Shown here: one piece after another, positions 17,187 through 24,793 of the stretch
Layout: the number at the start of each line of letters is the position of its first letter
Position numbering within the stretch: position 1 is the first letter of the stretch
Assembly (NCBI GenBank): GCA_021806745.1
Contig: JAJZQS010000014.1
Location: forward strand, 1 to 37,762
Source of the DNA: a bacterium
Lineage (GTDB): Bacteria; Elusimicrobiota; Elusimicrobia; UBA1565; UBA9628
Direction of reading: 5' to 3'
Length of the DNA: 37,762 nucleotides
The notes under the pieces: generated by a model
Databases searched by the model: none
Told to the model about the DNA's origin: nothing
What the model saw: the letters and a program-made list of their open reading frames with translations, nothing else
Made by a program: the position numbers and the translations under genes

Positions 17187-19391
17187 TCAGCGCCGTCCGC
17201 CGCGTCCGCCGCCCACGCGCTCTCGCGGGGGGCCGTCGCGGCGCGGACCCGGGGTGTCGTTCTCGGAACCGGGGTTCAGGACCGCCTTGCGCGACAACCG
17301 AATCTTGCCGGTGGGGTCGACTTCCAGGCACTTGACCTCGACCTCGTCGCCGATCTTGAGCACGTCCTCGACGCGGTTGACCCGCTTGACATCGATCTGG
17401 CTGACGTGCAGCAGGCCTTCCTTGCCGGGGAATATCTCGACGAACGCGCCGAACTCCTTGATGGAGACAACATGGCCCTTGTAGATCTTGCCGACCTCGG
17501 CCTCGAGCGTGAGAGCCTCGACCTCGGCCTTGGCCTGGTCGCAACCCACGGGATCGACGCCGGCGATGAACACGGAGCCGTCGTCTTCGACGTCGACTTG
17601 CACGCCGTAGGTGTCGATGAGCCGGCGGATGTTCTTGCCGCCGGGACCGATGAGCGCGCCGATCTTGTCGGTGGGAATCTGCAGGCGATACAAACGCGGC
17701 GCGGTGGCCGCGAGCTCCTTGCGCGGCTCGGGCAGGACCTGGTCCATCTTGTCGAGGATGAACAGGCGTCCGCGCTGGGCCTGGGCCAAGGCCTCCTTCA
17801 TGATGTCGATGGACAGCCCTTCGATCTTCATGTCCATCTGGAAGCCCGTGATGCCCTGGCGGGTGCCGGCGACCTTGAAGTCCATGTCGCCGTTGTGGTC
17901 CTCGATGCCGGCGATGTCGGTGAGCACGGCGTACTTGCCGTTCTCGAGAACCAGTCCCATCGCGATGCCGGCGCAGGCGGCCTTCATCGGCACGCCCGCG
18001 TCGAAGAGCGCCAACGACCCACCGCAGACCGAGGCCATGGAGCTCGAGCCGTTGGACTCCCAAATCTCGCTGACCACGCGCAGGGTGTACGGGAACTCCT
18101 CCTCCGCCGGCAGTAGCGGCGCAAGGCTTCTGCGCGCCAGCGCGCCGTGGCCGATCTCGCGGCGTCCGGGACCGCGCTCGGGGCGGACTTCGCCCACCGA
18201 GAAGGCGGGGAAGTTATAGTGGAGCATGAAGCGCTCCTTATATTCCCCCTCCAGGACGTCCATGATCTGCATGTCGCCGGGCGTGCCCAGCGTGGCCGAG
18301 CAGAACGCCTGCGTCTGTCCGCGCTGGAACACGACCGAGCCGTGCAGGCGCGAGAACGGGCGCGGGGTTATGGTGATGGGGCGAATTTCCTCGAAGCCGC
18401 GACCGTCGGGACGGATGCGGTCGACGAGAGTCATCGAGCGGCTCTCGGCGTAGAGGATGTCCTCGAGGATTTTAGACACATACTTGAGGCCTTCGGCGAA
18501 GACGGGCTCGGTCTTGCCCTTCTCCTCGACTTGCTTCTTGACGGCGTCCTTGACCTCGTGAATCTTGGCGTCGAGGCCGTGCTTGTCGAGCTTGGCTCGC
18601 AGATGCCGCCGGATGGGCTCGGTGGCCTGCGCCTTGACGAAGTCGGCCACGGCGGGCGGGATGGGCAGCGGCGCCACGACGCGCTTGACGACCTTGCGTC
18701 CGGCGGCCTCGCTGCGGCGCACGAGCTCGAGTTGGAGCTCGCAAAGCTTGTTGATCTCCTTTTGCGCCAGGTCCAAAGCCTCGGCGAAGACTTCCTCGGA
18801 GACCTCCTGCGCGGAACCCTCGACCATCAGCAGTGCGTCCTTCTTGCCGGCCACGACGAGCTCCAGGTCGGCCTTCGCGCGCTCCTCCCAAGTGGGCATG
18901 AGCACGAACGCTCCGTCCACGCGGCAGATGCGCACGCCTCCGACGGGGCCGTTGAAGGGCGCGTCGGAGAGCATCAGCGCCGCGGAAGCGCCGGTGATGG
19001 CCAACACATCGGGATCATTCTGCATGTCGCAGGAGATCGCGATGGACTGGATCGAGGTCTCGTAGTTCCAACCCTCGGGGAAAAGCGGGCGGATGGGACG
19101 ATCGACCAGGCGGGAGGTCAAGGTCTCCTTGTCGCGCGGGCGCATCTCGCGCTTGAAGAACCCGCCGGGCACGCGACCCGCGGCGTAGGCGCGCTCGCGG
19201 TAGTCGGAGGTCAGCGGCACGAAACTCACGTCCTTGGGGCTTGAGGCCGCGGTGGCGGCGGCGAACACGATGGTGTCGCCCAGGTGAACGGTCACCGAGC
19301 CGCCGGCCTGCTTGGCGAGCGTCCCGGTCTGCAGCGAAATGGTCTTGCCGCCCACAGTCTCCTGCAGGCCGATCTTCTGAAGGTTGTCCAT
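17187..19391 (-). CDS. pnp: Polyribonucleotide nucleotidyltransferase (PNPase)
   Basis: A 734-residue phosphorolytic 3'-5' exoribonuclease, full length. It contains two RNase PH-like domains separated by a helical domain, a KH domain with IGPGGKNIRRLI (near residue 580) and an S1 domain (GKIYKGHVVSIKEFGAFVEI, from about residue 640), then a glycine/arginine-rich tail (RVGGGRGGRR). FKREMRPRDKE and RRSLAPLLPAEEEFPYTLR are typical PNPase blocks. It degrades mRNA from the 3' end and can add tails. The ATG lies one base after the rpsO stop with no clear Shine-Dalgarno, suggesting coupling to rpsO; rpsO-pnp is the classic bacterial pairing. Confidence 0.97.
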   Translation of the reverse strand: MDNLQKIGLQETVGGKTISLQTGTLAKQAGGSVTVHLGDTIVFAAATAASSPKDVSFVPLTSDYRERAYAAGRVPGGFFKREMRPRDKETLTSRLVDRPIRPLFPEGWNYETSIQSIAISCDMQNDPDVLAITGASAALMLSDAPFNGPVGGVRICRVDGAFVLMPTWEERAKADLELVVAGKKDALLMVEGSAQEVSEEVFAEALDLAQKEINKLCELQLELVRRSEAAGRKVVKRVVAPLPIPPAVADFVKAQATEPIRRHLRAKLDKHGLDAKIHEVKDAVKKQVEEKGKTEPVFAEGLKYVSKILEDILYAESRSMTLVDRIRPDGRGFEEIRPITITPRPFSRLHGSVVFQRGQTQAFCSATLGTPGDMQIMDVLEGEYKERFMLHYNFPAFSVGEVRPERGPGRREIGHGALARRSLAPLLPAEEEFPYTLRVVSEIWESNGSSSMASVCGGSLALFDAGVPMKAACAGIAMGLVLENGKYAVLTDIAGIEDHNGDMDFKVAGTRQGITGFQMDMKIEGLSIDIMKEALAQAQRGRLFILDKMDQVLPEPRKELAATAPRLYRLQIPTDKIGALIGPGGKNIRRLIDTYGVQVDVEDDGSVFIAGVDPVGCDQAKAEVEALTLEAEVGKIYKGHVVSIKEFGAFVEIFPGKEGLLHVSQIDVKRVNRVEDVLKIGDEVEVKCLEVDPTGKIRLSRKAVLNPGSENDTPGPRRDGPPRERVGGGRGGRR

Positions 19392-19392
19392 G

Positions 19393-19659
19393 TTACTTGC
19401 GAAGGTCCAACTGCTTGAGGACGCTGTTGTAGGACGAGAGGTCGCTCTTCTTCAGGTAGCCGAGCAGGCGCCGGCGCTGGCCGACGAGCTTGAGCAGTCC
19501 GCGGTGGGAGGAGTGGTCCTTCTTGTTGGCCTTGAGGTGGCCCGAGAGGTCCTTGATGCGCTCGGTGAGCAGCGCGATCTGGACGGGAGTGCTGCCGGTG
19601 TCGCCGCCGGCCTTTCCGAATTTCTTGCTGAGGTCCGACTTCTTTTCTTTCGTGATCAT
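19393..19659 (-). CDS. rpsO: Small ribosomal subunit protein S15
   Basis: An 88-residue S15, standard length. The conserved core reads [21 protein letters not shown], then [22 protein letters not shown]15 binds 16S rRNA early in 30S assembly. It is the first gene of rpsO-pnp-accB. The upstream sequence has no Shine-Dalgarno and a -10 hexamer only ten bases away, so the mRNA leader would be about four bases, too short for the folded autoregulatory leader known from other bacteria. Confidence 0.97.
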   Translation of the reverse strand: MITKEKKSDLSKKFGKAGGDTGSTPVQIALLTERIKDLSGHLKANKKDHSSHRGLLKLVGQRRRLLGYLKKSDLSSYNSVLKQLDLRK

Positions 19660-19669
19660 ATTAAGGGAC

Positions 19670-19699
19670 AGTGTATGAAATGCCCCTTCCGACGGTCAA
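19670..19699 (-). promoter_or_regulatory. Candidate rpsO promoter
   Basis: TTGACC (19699-19694) and TACACT (19675-19670) are 18 bases apart; five and four of six consensus positions match. The rpsO ATG follows ten bases after the -10. Confidence 0.6.
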
Positions 19700-19731
19700 G
19701 GAATAGTCTTGGAATCCCTTCCAACGCCGGC

Positions 19732-19768
19732 CGCTGCCGCCGACCGTGGGGCGCGGCCGACGGCAGCG
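19732..19768 (-). terminator. Strong hairpin without U-tract after the arsR unit
   Basis: In minus-strand RNA, CGCTGCCGUCGGCCG pairs with CGGUCGGCGGCAGCG around a seven-base loop: 15 pairs, two of them G-U. In plus-strand RNA those two positions would be C-A mismatches, so the hairpin suits minus-strand transcription. No run of T follows. It may stop or protect the arsR-unit transcript before the rpsO promoter. Confidence 0.5.
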
Positions 19769-19795
19769 CGGAGGCGGGGCGCCAAGCGGGGCGGC

Positions 19796-20101
19796 CTACA
19801 CGCTCTTTTTTGATTTCGCCAACGCTTGGCGCACGTCTTGCGCGCTCAACTCGCCGCGCATCTCGATGCTGATTTCGCCGCCTTCGTCCCTAACGTCCAT
19901 GGCCGTGACCTTGGCCTTGGCGGCGTCGGACATGCACTCGCAGCGGCCGTGCTTGCAGTTGTCGACGATCTCCTGCACGACCTCCTTTTTGACCGTCTCG
20001 TCGGTGATGCGAATGCGCACGCCTCCGGAGACCTCGCCGACCTCGCTGACGTCCTTCATGGTCCTGGACTTGGAACCGCAGCAGCCGTTCTCGTCGTTCA
20101 T
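19796..20101 (-). CDS. Small cysteine-rich protein next to ArsR, unknown function
   Basis: A 101-residue protein that I do not recognise. Cys7-Cys8 stand near the N-terminus (MNDENGCCGSKS) and a second cluster, Cys49-x4-Cys54-x-Cys56 with His51, reads DNCKHGRCECM. Predicted layout is strand (VRIRITDE), helix (TVKKEVVQEIVDN), the Cys cluster, strands (VTAMDVRDEGGEISIEMRG), helix (SAQDVRQALA). There is no signal peptide, so it is cytoplasmic. The start at 20101 is fixed by a strong Shine-Dalgarno GGGAGG; an upstream ATG at 20113 and open codons beyond it are less likely. It follows arsR by 55 bases and shares its operator-like sequence, so it is probably under ArsR control and may bind a metal or metalloid. 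That is inference. Confidence 0.8.
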   Translation of the reverse strand: MNDENGCCGSKSRTMKDVSEVGEVSGGVRIRITDETVKKEVVQEIVDNCKHGRCECMSDAAKAKVTAMDVRDEGGEISIEMRGELSAQDVRQALAKSKKSV

Positions 20102-20122
20102 AACGCCTCCCATGTATTTCTT

Positions 20123-20133
20123 TTTTGCCAAAT
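20123..20133. promoter_or_regulatory. Second ArsR operator candidate
   Basis: On the minus strand ATTTGGCAAAA repeats ten of eleven bases of the perfect palindrome ATTTGGCAAAT found inside the arsR promoter. It lies between arsR and the cysteine-rich gene, 21 bases before that gene's start, and overlaps a second inverted repeat TGCC-AAATA-GGCA (20126-20138). Confidence 0.5.
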
Positions 20134-20156
20134 AGGCATATTTAAGATCAAAAAAA

Positions 20157-20447
20157 CTAGGCCGTCTTCAGCACCCGGCAGGCGCAGAGGAAAAAGTCCT
20201 TCACGCACGGCGTCAGCAAGGTGTAGACCACGGCGGTGCCGACTCTCTCGTCGTCCACGATCCCGCGGGCCTTGAGCACGGACAAATGCTTGCTCACCGT
20301 GCTTTGGTCCGATCCGACCAACCGCGTCAATTCCCCCGCCGTGGCCGGGCCTTTCTGCAGCCGGTCGACGATGGCCAGCCGCGCGGGATGCGCCAGGGAC
20401 TTGAGCACCTGCGCCTGCTGTTTGAAGCGCCTCGCGACTTCGGTCAT
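20157..20447 (-). CDS. ArsR-family metal/metalloid or redox-sensing repressor
   Basis: A 96-residue winged-helix protein of ArsR size. LKSLAHPARLAIVDRL leads into the recognition region GELTRLVGSDQSTVSKHLSVL and the wing (VDDERVGTAVVYTLL). The classical alpha-3 CxC site (ELCVCDL) is absent. Instead three cysteines sit at the C-terminus, Cys81, Cys88 and Cys90, in TPCVKDFFLCACRVL, suggesting a C-terminal sensing site. The ATG at 20447 lies six bases after a perfect -10 box, so the mRNA is probably leaderless; further in-frame upstream codons would overlap the promoter. The inducer is unknown. Confidence 0.92.
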   Translation of the reverse strand: MTEVARRFKQQAQVLKSLAHPARLAIVDRLQKGPATAGELTRLVGSDQSTVSKHLSVLKARGIVDDERVGTAVVYTLLTPCVKDFFLCACRVLKTA

Positions 20448-20453
20448 GCCCAC

Positions 20454-20482
20454 ATTATATGGCTGATTTGCCAAATTGTCAA
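20454..20482 (-). promoter_or_regulatory. arsR promoter with embedded operator
   Basis: TTGACA (20482-20477) and TATAAT (20459-20454) are both perfect and 17 bases apart. The spacer contains the perfect palindrome ATTTGGCAAAT (20476-20466), so a bound repressor would block RNA polymerase. The ATG follows the -10 by six bases. Confidence 0.8.
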
Positions 20483-20551
20483 GCCTTGGCTCGCCGCCAA
20501 AGTCGCGGCGACCGCATCACCGCGCGCGAACCAATTGATCGTCGCGCACCG

Positions 20552-21793
20552 TCAGGCCGCAGCGTCGAACGCCAGCCGCAGCGCCGCGGTGACCGCGCGG
20601 CCGCGCACGGCCTCGCGCGGGCCGTTGATTTCAAGGCGCTTGCCCGACCGCGCGCGCCCGGGCCCGCTGACCGCGATGAAGACCAGGCCCACCGGCTTGT
20701 CCTTGGTCCCCCCGCCCGGCCCGGCCACGCCCGTGATCGACACGCCCATGTCCGCGCCGAGCCTGCGCCGCACGCCCGCGGCCAGCGCCGCAGCGCACTC
20801 CGCGCTGACGGCGCCGTGCCGCGCGATGATCCCTCGCGGCACGCCCAACTGCTTGATCTTGACCTCGTTGGCGTAGGACACGATTGCGCCCAAGAAATAT
20901 CGCGACGACCCCGGGACCGCCGTCACCCGCGCCCCGAAAAGTCCCCCCGTGCACGACTCCGCCGCGCCCAAGGTCAAGCGCTTTTTCTTCAACCGCGCGC
21001 CCAACGCGGACTCGAGCGTCGCATCCCCCTCGCCGTGAGCGAAGCTGCCCACCGCCGCCAGGATTTCCCGGCGCAGACGCGCGCGCAGCGCCCGCGCCTC
21101 GGCGGCGGAAGATGCCCGCGCCGTCGCGTGGAAGGAGACCTCGCCCCCCGAGGCCAGGATCGTGAACTCGGCCTTGGGCCAACGCGCCCGCACCGGGTCC
21201 AATTTCTCGTCGGCCGTGGACTCCGGCACGCCCGAAAGACGCACGGAAAAAGACGCGGGACACACCCCGCGCGCGTGCGCGCGCGCCAACTCCGGCAGAA
21301 CCTTCTCGAACATCGGGTACATCTCGGAGGGCGGCCCCGGAAGAAGGACCAGGCTGCGCCCGCCCGCCCGCAGCAATTGTCCCGGCGCCGAGCCGTTGGG
21401 GTTGGCCAAAACCCGCGCGCCGGAAATCACCATCGCCTGGCGCTTGTTTTCCTCGGGCACGCTCAGCCGGTAGCGCGCGAAGCGCCGCAGGATGCCGCGC
21501 CACAAGGCCGGGCGAAAGCGCAGTCCCCGGCCCAACGCGCGTGCCGCGGCTTCGCGCGTGAGGTCGTCGAAGGTCGGCCCCAGTCCCCCGCAGACGACCA
21601 CCGCGTCGGCCGAGGACAGCGCCCGGCGCATCGCCGCGGAGATTCGCTCGACCTCGTCGGGACAGGACTCCTCGCCCACGACGGTGAAACCCGCGCGCCG
21701 CAGACGCACCGACAGCCAGGCCTGGTGCGTGTTGACCTGGCCCGCGAGCAGTTCGCTGCCCACGCAGACCAGCGCGGCCCTCGGCGCGCGCAT
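20552..21793 (-). CDS. cinA: CinA-family protein (nicotinamide-nucleotide amidohydrolase / ADP-ribose pyrophosphatase type)
   Basis: A 413-residue two-domain CinA. The N-terminal molybdopterin-binding-like domain has CVGSELLAGQVNTHQAWL and CGGLGPTFDDLTREAAA; the C-terminal PncC-like amidohydrolase domain has AAESCTGGLFGARVTAVPGSS, FLGAIVSYANEVK and GVAGPGGGTKDKPVGLVFIA. It recycles pyridine nucleotides by hydrolysing NMN and related damage products. The start is the ATG at 21793 (MRAPRAALVCVG), four bases after the DUF3467 stop. Confidence 0.92.
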   Translation of the reverse strand: MRAPRAALVCVGSELLAGQVNTHQAWLSVRLRRAGFTVVGEESCPDEVERISAAMRRALSSADAVVVCGGLGPTFDDLTREAAARALGRGLRFRPALWRGILRRFARYRLSVPEENKRQAMVISGARVLANPNGSAPGQLLRAGGRSLVLLPGPPSEMYPMFEKVLPELARAHARGVCPASFSVRLSGVPESTADEKLDPVRARWPKAEFTILASGGEVSFHATARASSAAEARALRARLRREILAAVGSFAHGEGDATLESALGARLKKKRLTLGAAESCTGGLFGARVTAVPGSSRYFLGAIVSYANEVKIKQLGVPRGIIARHGAVSAECAAALAAGVRRRLGADMGVSITGVAGPGGGTKDKPVGLVFIAVSGPGRARSGKRLEINGPREAVRGRAVTAALRLAFDAAA

Positions 21794-21797
21794 CGAA

Positions 21798-22094
21798 CTA
21801 CTGGTAGACGCCGGGCGTCGGCGCGGCGGACGCCGAGCCCGCGTCGATGACGCCGAAGCGCGCCTCGTATTTGGCGATGTTGTCCTGGAGCGCGGCCAGG
21901 AAGCGCTTGGCATGAAGAGGCGAGGTCACGATCCTCGACAACACCTTGGTCTTGGGCGTCTGCGGCTGCAGGAACAGGAAGTCGATGAGCAATTCGGTCT
22001 GGCTGTGCGTGATCAGCGCCAGGTTCGTGTAGACGCCGCGCGCCACGGCCTCGTCGATCTCGATCTGCAGAGGGGGCGGGTTCTCGTTGGACAT
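21798..22094 (-). CDS. DUF3467 family protein
   Basis: A 98-residue protein of the DUF3467 family, whose function is not established. The family pattern is clear: ARGVYTNLALITHSQTELLI, DFLFLQPQTPKTKVLSRI, then TSPLHAKRFLAALQDNIAKY. No signal peptide or membrane helix. It starts at ATG 22094 (or 22103, adding MAG). It sits 13 bases after the desaturase stop, and TACGAT seven bases before the ATG could be a -10 of its own. Confidence 0.85.
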   Translation of the reverse strand: MSNENPPPLQIEIDEAVARGVYTNLALITHSQTELLIDFLFLQPQTPKTKVLSRIVTSPLHAKRFLAALQDNIAKYEARFGVIDAGSASAAPTPGVYQ

Positions 22095-22107
22095 GCCCGC
22101 CATCGTA

Positions 22108-22989
22108 TCATTTCGCGGCCGAGGCGAAAGCGCGCAACTGGCGGTAGGTGTCGAGAAACCCCGTCGAGAGATCGCCGCCCGCCGCCGCGCCGCGGTCCGC
22201 CACGAACTCGGCGTGCGCCCGGCGCAGGTTGTAGAACGGCACCCACGCGATCGCGTGGTGGACGGCGTGATAGCCGTTGTTGTGGAACAGCCAGTTGTTG
22301 AGCGCGCCCAGGACCGTGCGCGTGCCGTAGACCGTGCCGTAGTGGTCCTGGATCTCCGACCAATACAGCCACACCGCATGGCCGAAAGCCATCGGCACCA
22401 GCCAATACAGCGCCAGCAATTTCAGCGCGCTCAGCTTCCATGCCGCGCCCAGAGCCAGGGCCCAGAACATGATGATCTTCACGCCGTCTTTGGCGGGCCG
22501 CAGCGACAGCTTGGTCAGGTAGAAGTATGCCGCGAATCCCGTCCAGGGCTTCACGAACCACAGCCAAAACATGTTCGGCCTCGGCTCCAGCAGGCCGATG
22601 AAGCGGTAGTCGGCCAGCAGGTTGTCGCGCGGCGTGCCCACGTCGCGGTGGTGCGCCAGGTGTTCCGCGCGGAACTGCGCCAGCGTCATGAAAAACGGCA
22701 GCGCATACAGCGGCTCGAAAACCTCGTTGAGCGCTCGCGAGCCGAACAGATGGTAGTGCGACGCCTCGTGCAGCAACGCCTCGCCGATGGCGAACTGGAA
22801 GGCTCCGATGACCGCGACCGCCGCCGCGTATGCCCACGGCCCTCCCAAGCGCTCGGCCGCCCACGCGGCCAGCAGGATCGCGCTCCAATCGCGCGCCAGC
22901 GCTAGCGCGCCGCGCCAGTCGCTTCCTAATTCCGCGCCCGCGCGCGCGTCGATCGCCCTCGGCACCGGCTTGCGCCCAACGGCGATCAT
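22108..22989 (-). CDS. Membrane fatty-acid desaturase family protein
   Basis: A 293-residue membrane di-iron enzyme. Three histidine boxes are visible: HEASH (near residue 84), HLAHH (near 120) and HAVHH (near 244), with an additional FHNN stretch. Hydrophobic helices lie between (about 35-75, 150-165, 180-215). Such enzymes insert double bonds or hydroxyls into acyl chains using O2; the substrate is not readable here. The ATG at 22989 overlaps the alcohol dehydrogenase stop (ATGA), so the two are co-translated. The open frame extends upstream over the dehydrogenase but is only a shadow there. Confidence 0.88.
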   Translation of the reverse strand: MIAVGRKPVPRAIDARAGAELGSDWRGALALARDWSAILLAAWAAERLGGPWAYAAAVAVIGAFQFAIGEALLHEASHYHLFGSRALNEVFEPLYALPFFMTLAQFRAEHLAHHRDVGTPRDNLLADYRFIGLLEPRPNMFWLWFVKPWTGFAAYFYLTKLSLRPAKDGVKIIMFWALALGAAWKLSALKLLALYWLVPMAFGHAVWLYWSEIQDHYGTVYGTRTVLGALNNWLFHNNGYHAVHHAIAWVPFYNLRRAHAEFVADRGAAAGGDLSTGFLDTYRQLRAFASAAK

Positions 22990-24029
22990 AGCGTCGAGCA
23001 GTCGATCGAGAAGCGGTAGCGCACGTCGCTTTTGAGCAGGCGCTCGTAGGCCGCGTTGATGTCCTTGGCCGCGATGACCTCCACGTCGGCCAGGACTTTC
23101 TTCTTGGCGCAGAAGTCCAGCATCTCCTGCGTCTCGGCGATGCCTCCGATCAAAGATCCCTCCACCGCCCGCCGGCCCACGATCAGCGGAAACGACCCCA
23201 CCGCGTGCGGCGCGGGGGAGGCGCCGACCATCACCAAAGTCCCTCCCACGGCCAGCAGGCCGATCATCGCGTTGACGTCGTGCGCGCCGGAAACCGTGTC
23301 GATGATCAAATCGAGCGTGCCCGCGCGCTTGGTCATCTCGGCGGCGTCCTTGGTCAAGACGAACTCGGCGGCGCCCAGAGCGCGCGCGTCGGCGCGCTTG
23401 GACTCGGTGCCGCTGAGCACGACCACCTTGCCGCCCATCGCGGCCGCGAGCTTCACGGCCATGTGGCCAAGGCCCCCCAGGCCGAGCACGCCCACGCGCG
23501 AGCCCTTCTTGACGCCGTGGCGCTTGAGCGGAGAGTAGGTGGTGATGCCCGCGCACAGAAGCGGCGCCACGCGCTCAAGAGGCAGTCCGGACTTGATCTT
23601 CAAGACGAAGGCCTCGTCGACGACGATCCTCGTCGAGTAGCCGCCCTGCGTGGGCGTGACGCCGTCTTGCTCGAACGCGTTGTAGGTGAACGAGATGCGG
23701 TTTTGGCAGTGCTGCTCAAGCCCCTTGCGGCACTGCGGGCACTTGCGGCAGGAGTCGACCATGCAGCCCACGCCGGCCAAATCGCCGACCTTGAATTTCT
23801 TGACTTTTTTTCCCACGCGCGAGACGCGGCCCACGATTTCGTGGCCGGGCACGATCGGGTAGGCGCCCTCGCCCCACTCGCCGCGCACCGTGTGCAAATC
23901 GGAGTGGCAGATGCCGCAGTAGGCGATGTCGATTTCGACGTCACGCTCGCGCGGCTCGCGGCGCGTCAGCGTCATTGGGGCCAGCGGAGAAGTGGGCGAG
24001 GCGGCACCGTAGGCTCGGGCTTCGGACAT
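22986..24029 (-). CDS. Zinc-dependent alcohol dehydrogenase, CAD/YahK type
   Basis: A 347-residue medium-chain dehydrogenase. Catalytic-zinc residues: Cys38 in AYCGICHSDLH and His in VPGHEIVG. The structural zinc loop CRKCPQCRKGLEQHC has four cysteines. The Rossmann motif is VGVLGLGGLGHMAVK. The GGYSTRIVVDEAFV and LLCAGITTYSPLKRHG blocks match the cinnamyl-alcohol/aldehyde reductase group (YahK, AdhC), so it probably reduces aldehydes with NADPH. The ATG has a good Shine-Dalgarno (AGGAGA, spacing six). It leads an apparent operon with a desaturase. Confidence 0.92.
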   Translation of the reverse strand: MSEARAYGAASPTSPLAPMTLTRREPRERDVEIDIAYCGICHSDLHTVRGEWGEGAYPIVPGHEIVGRVSRVGKKVKKFKVGDLAGVGCMVDSCRKCPQCRKGLEQHCQNRISFTYNAFEQDGVTPTQGGYSTRIVVDEAFVLKIKSGLPLERVAPLLCAGITTYSPLKRHGVKKGSRVGVLGLGGLGHMAVKLAAAMGGKVVVLSGTESKRADARALGAAEFVLTKDAAEMTKRAGTLDLIIDTVSGAHDVNAMIGLLAVGGTLVMVGASPAPHAVGSFPLIVGRRAVEGSLIGGIAETQEMLDFCAKKKVLADVEVIAAKDINAAYERLLKSDVRYRFSIDCSTL

Positions 24030-24054
24030 GTCGAATCTCCTATGGATGCGGCAA

Positions 24055-24084
24055 AATAGATTGACCGTGCGATCAGTGAATCAA
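24055..24084 (-). promoter_or_regulatory. Weak candidate promoter of the alcohol dehydrogenase operon
   Basis: TTGATT (24084-24079) and TCTATT (24060-24055) are 18 bases apart, four of six matches each. The leader would be about 20 bases and contains the Shine-Dalgarno AGGAGA, unlike the leaderless neighbours. Confidence 0.3.
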
Positions 24085-24124
24085 AATCTCCCCCATGCCG
24101 TCAAACCGCGCGCACGCCATGCCA

Positions 24125-24154
24125 TTGGATTTTCCACGCGAAAACGGATACAAT
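24125..24154 (+). promoter_or_regulatory. Candidate gmk promoter
   Basis: TTGGAT (24125-24130) and TACAAT (24149-24154) are 18 bases apart. The gmk ATG is ten bases after the -10, giving a leader of about four bases with no Shine-Dalgarno. Confidence 0.6.
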
Positions 24155-24164
24155 CACCGACCCC

Positions 24165-24770
24165 ATGAGGACCGGCGCCCTGCTGATCATCTCCGCGCCG
24201 TCTGGCGCCGGCAAGACCACGATCTGCCGCAAACTGCTGGCGCGCCGGCGCGACTTGCGCTACTCGATCTCCTGCACCACGCGCGCGCCGCGGCCCGGAG
24301 AAAAAAACGGACGCTCCTATTTTTTCATCGGCCGCGAGGAGTTCCAGCGCCGCATCCGCCGCGGCGAATTCCTGGAGTGGGCGGTGGTCCACGACGAGTA
24401 CTACGGCACGCCCAAGCGCTTCGTCGAAAACGAGACCGCCGCGGGGCGCCACGTCGTGATGGCCATCGACGTCCAAGGCGCGCGCGCCGTCCGCCGCCGC
24501 TACCCGTCGGCGATTCTGGTGTTCGTGCTGCCCCCGTCGCTGCGCGCGCTCAAGTCCCGCATGACCCGCCGCGGCGGGCAGGACGCCGACGAAACCGCCA
24601 AGCGCCTGGCCAACTCTCGCGGAGAATTGGCCGCCGCCAAGGACTACGACTACGCGGTGGTCAACGATGATCTGCAGAAAGCCGTCGAACAGATTTCGTG
24701 CATCCTGACCGCCGAATCGTTGAGAACCTCGCGTCTGGACGCCGCCCGCATGATCGCCTCGCCCGATTAG
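24165..24770 (+). CDS. gmk: Guanylate kinase
   Basis: A 201-residue enzyme that phosphorylates GMP to GDP. P-loop SAPSGAGKTT at residues 10-19, GMP-binding block SISCTTRAPRPGEKNGRSYFF, VHDEYYGTPKRFVE and the DVQGARAVRRRYP segment are all present. It is the first gene of a plus-strand group that follows the widespread order gmk, rpoZ, coaBC, priA. ATG at 24165 just behind a promoter. Confidence 0.96.
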   Translation: MRTGALLIISAPSGAGKTTICRKLLARRRDLRYSISCTTRAPRPGEKNGRSYFFIGREEFQRRIRRGEFLEWAVVHDEYYGTPKRFVENETAAGRHVVMAIDVQGARAVRRRYPSAILVFVLPPSLRALKSRMTRRGGQDADETAKRLANSRGELAAAKDYDYAVVNDDLQKAVEQISCILTAESLRTSRLDAARMIASPD

Positions 24771-24793
24771 CACGCCTCGTCAAGGAGAACCGA

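Noticed and set aside
13256-17335. A plus-strand open frame of 1359 codons opposite ftsK, vapBC and accB
   Set aside because: It runs antiparallel to well-recognised genes, has low-complexity Arg/His/Gly composition and no family motif; such long shadow frames are common in very GC-rich DNA.
20145-20157. T-run directly after the arsR stop as an intrinsic terminator
   Set aside because: The only stem upstream is five pairs and ends about a dozen bases before the T-run; the following gene shares the operator, so readthrough is more likely.
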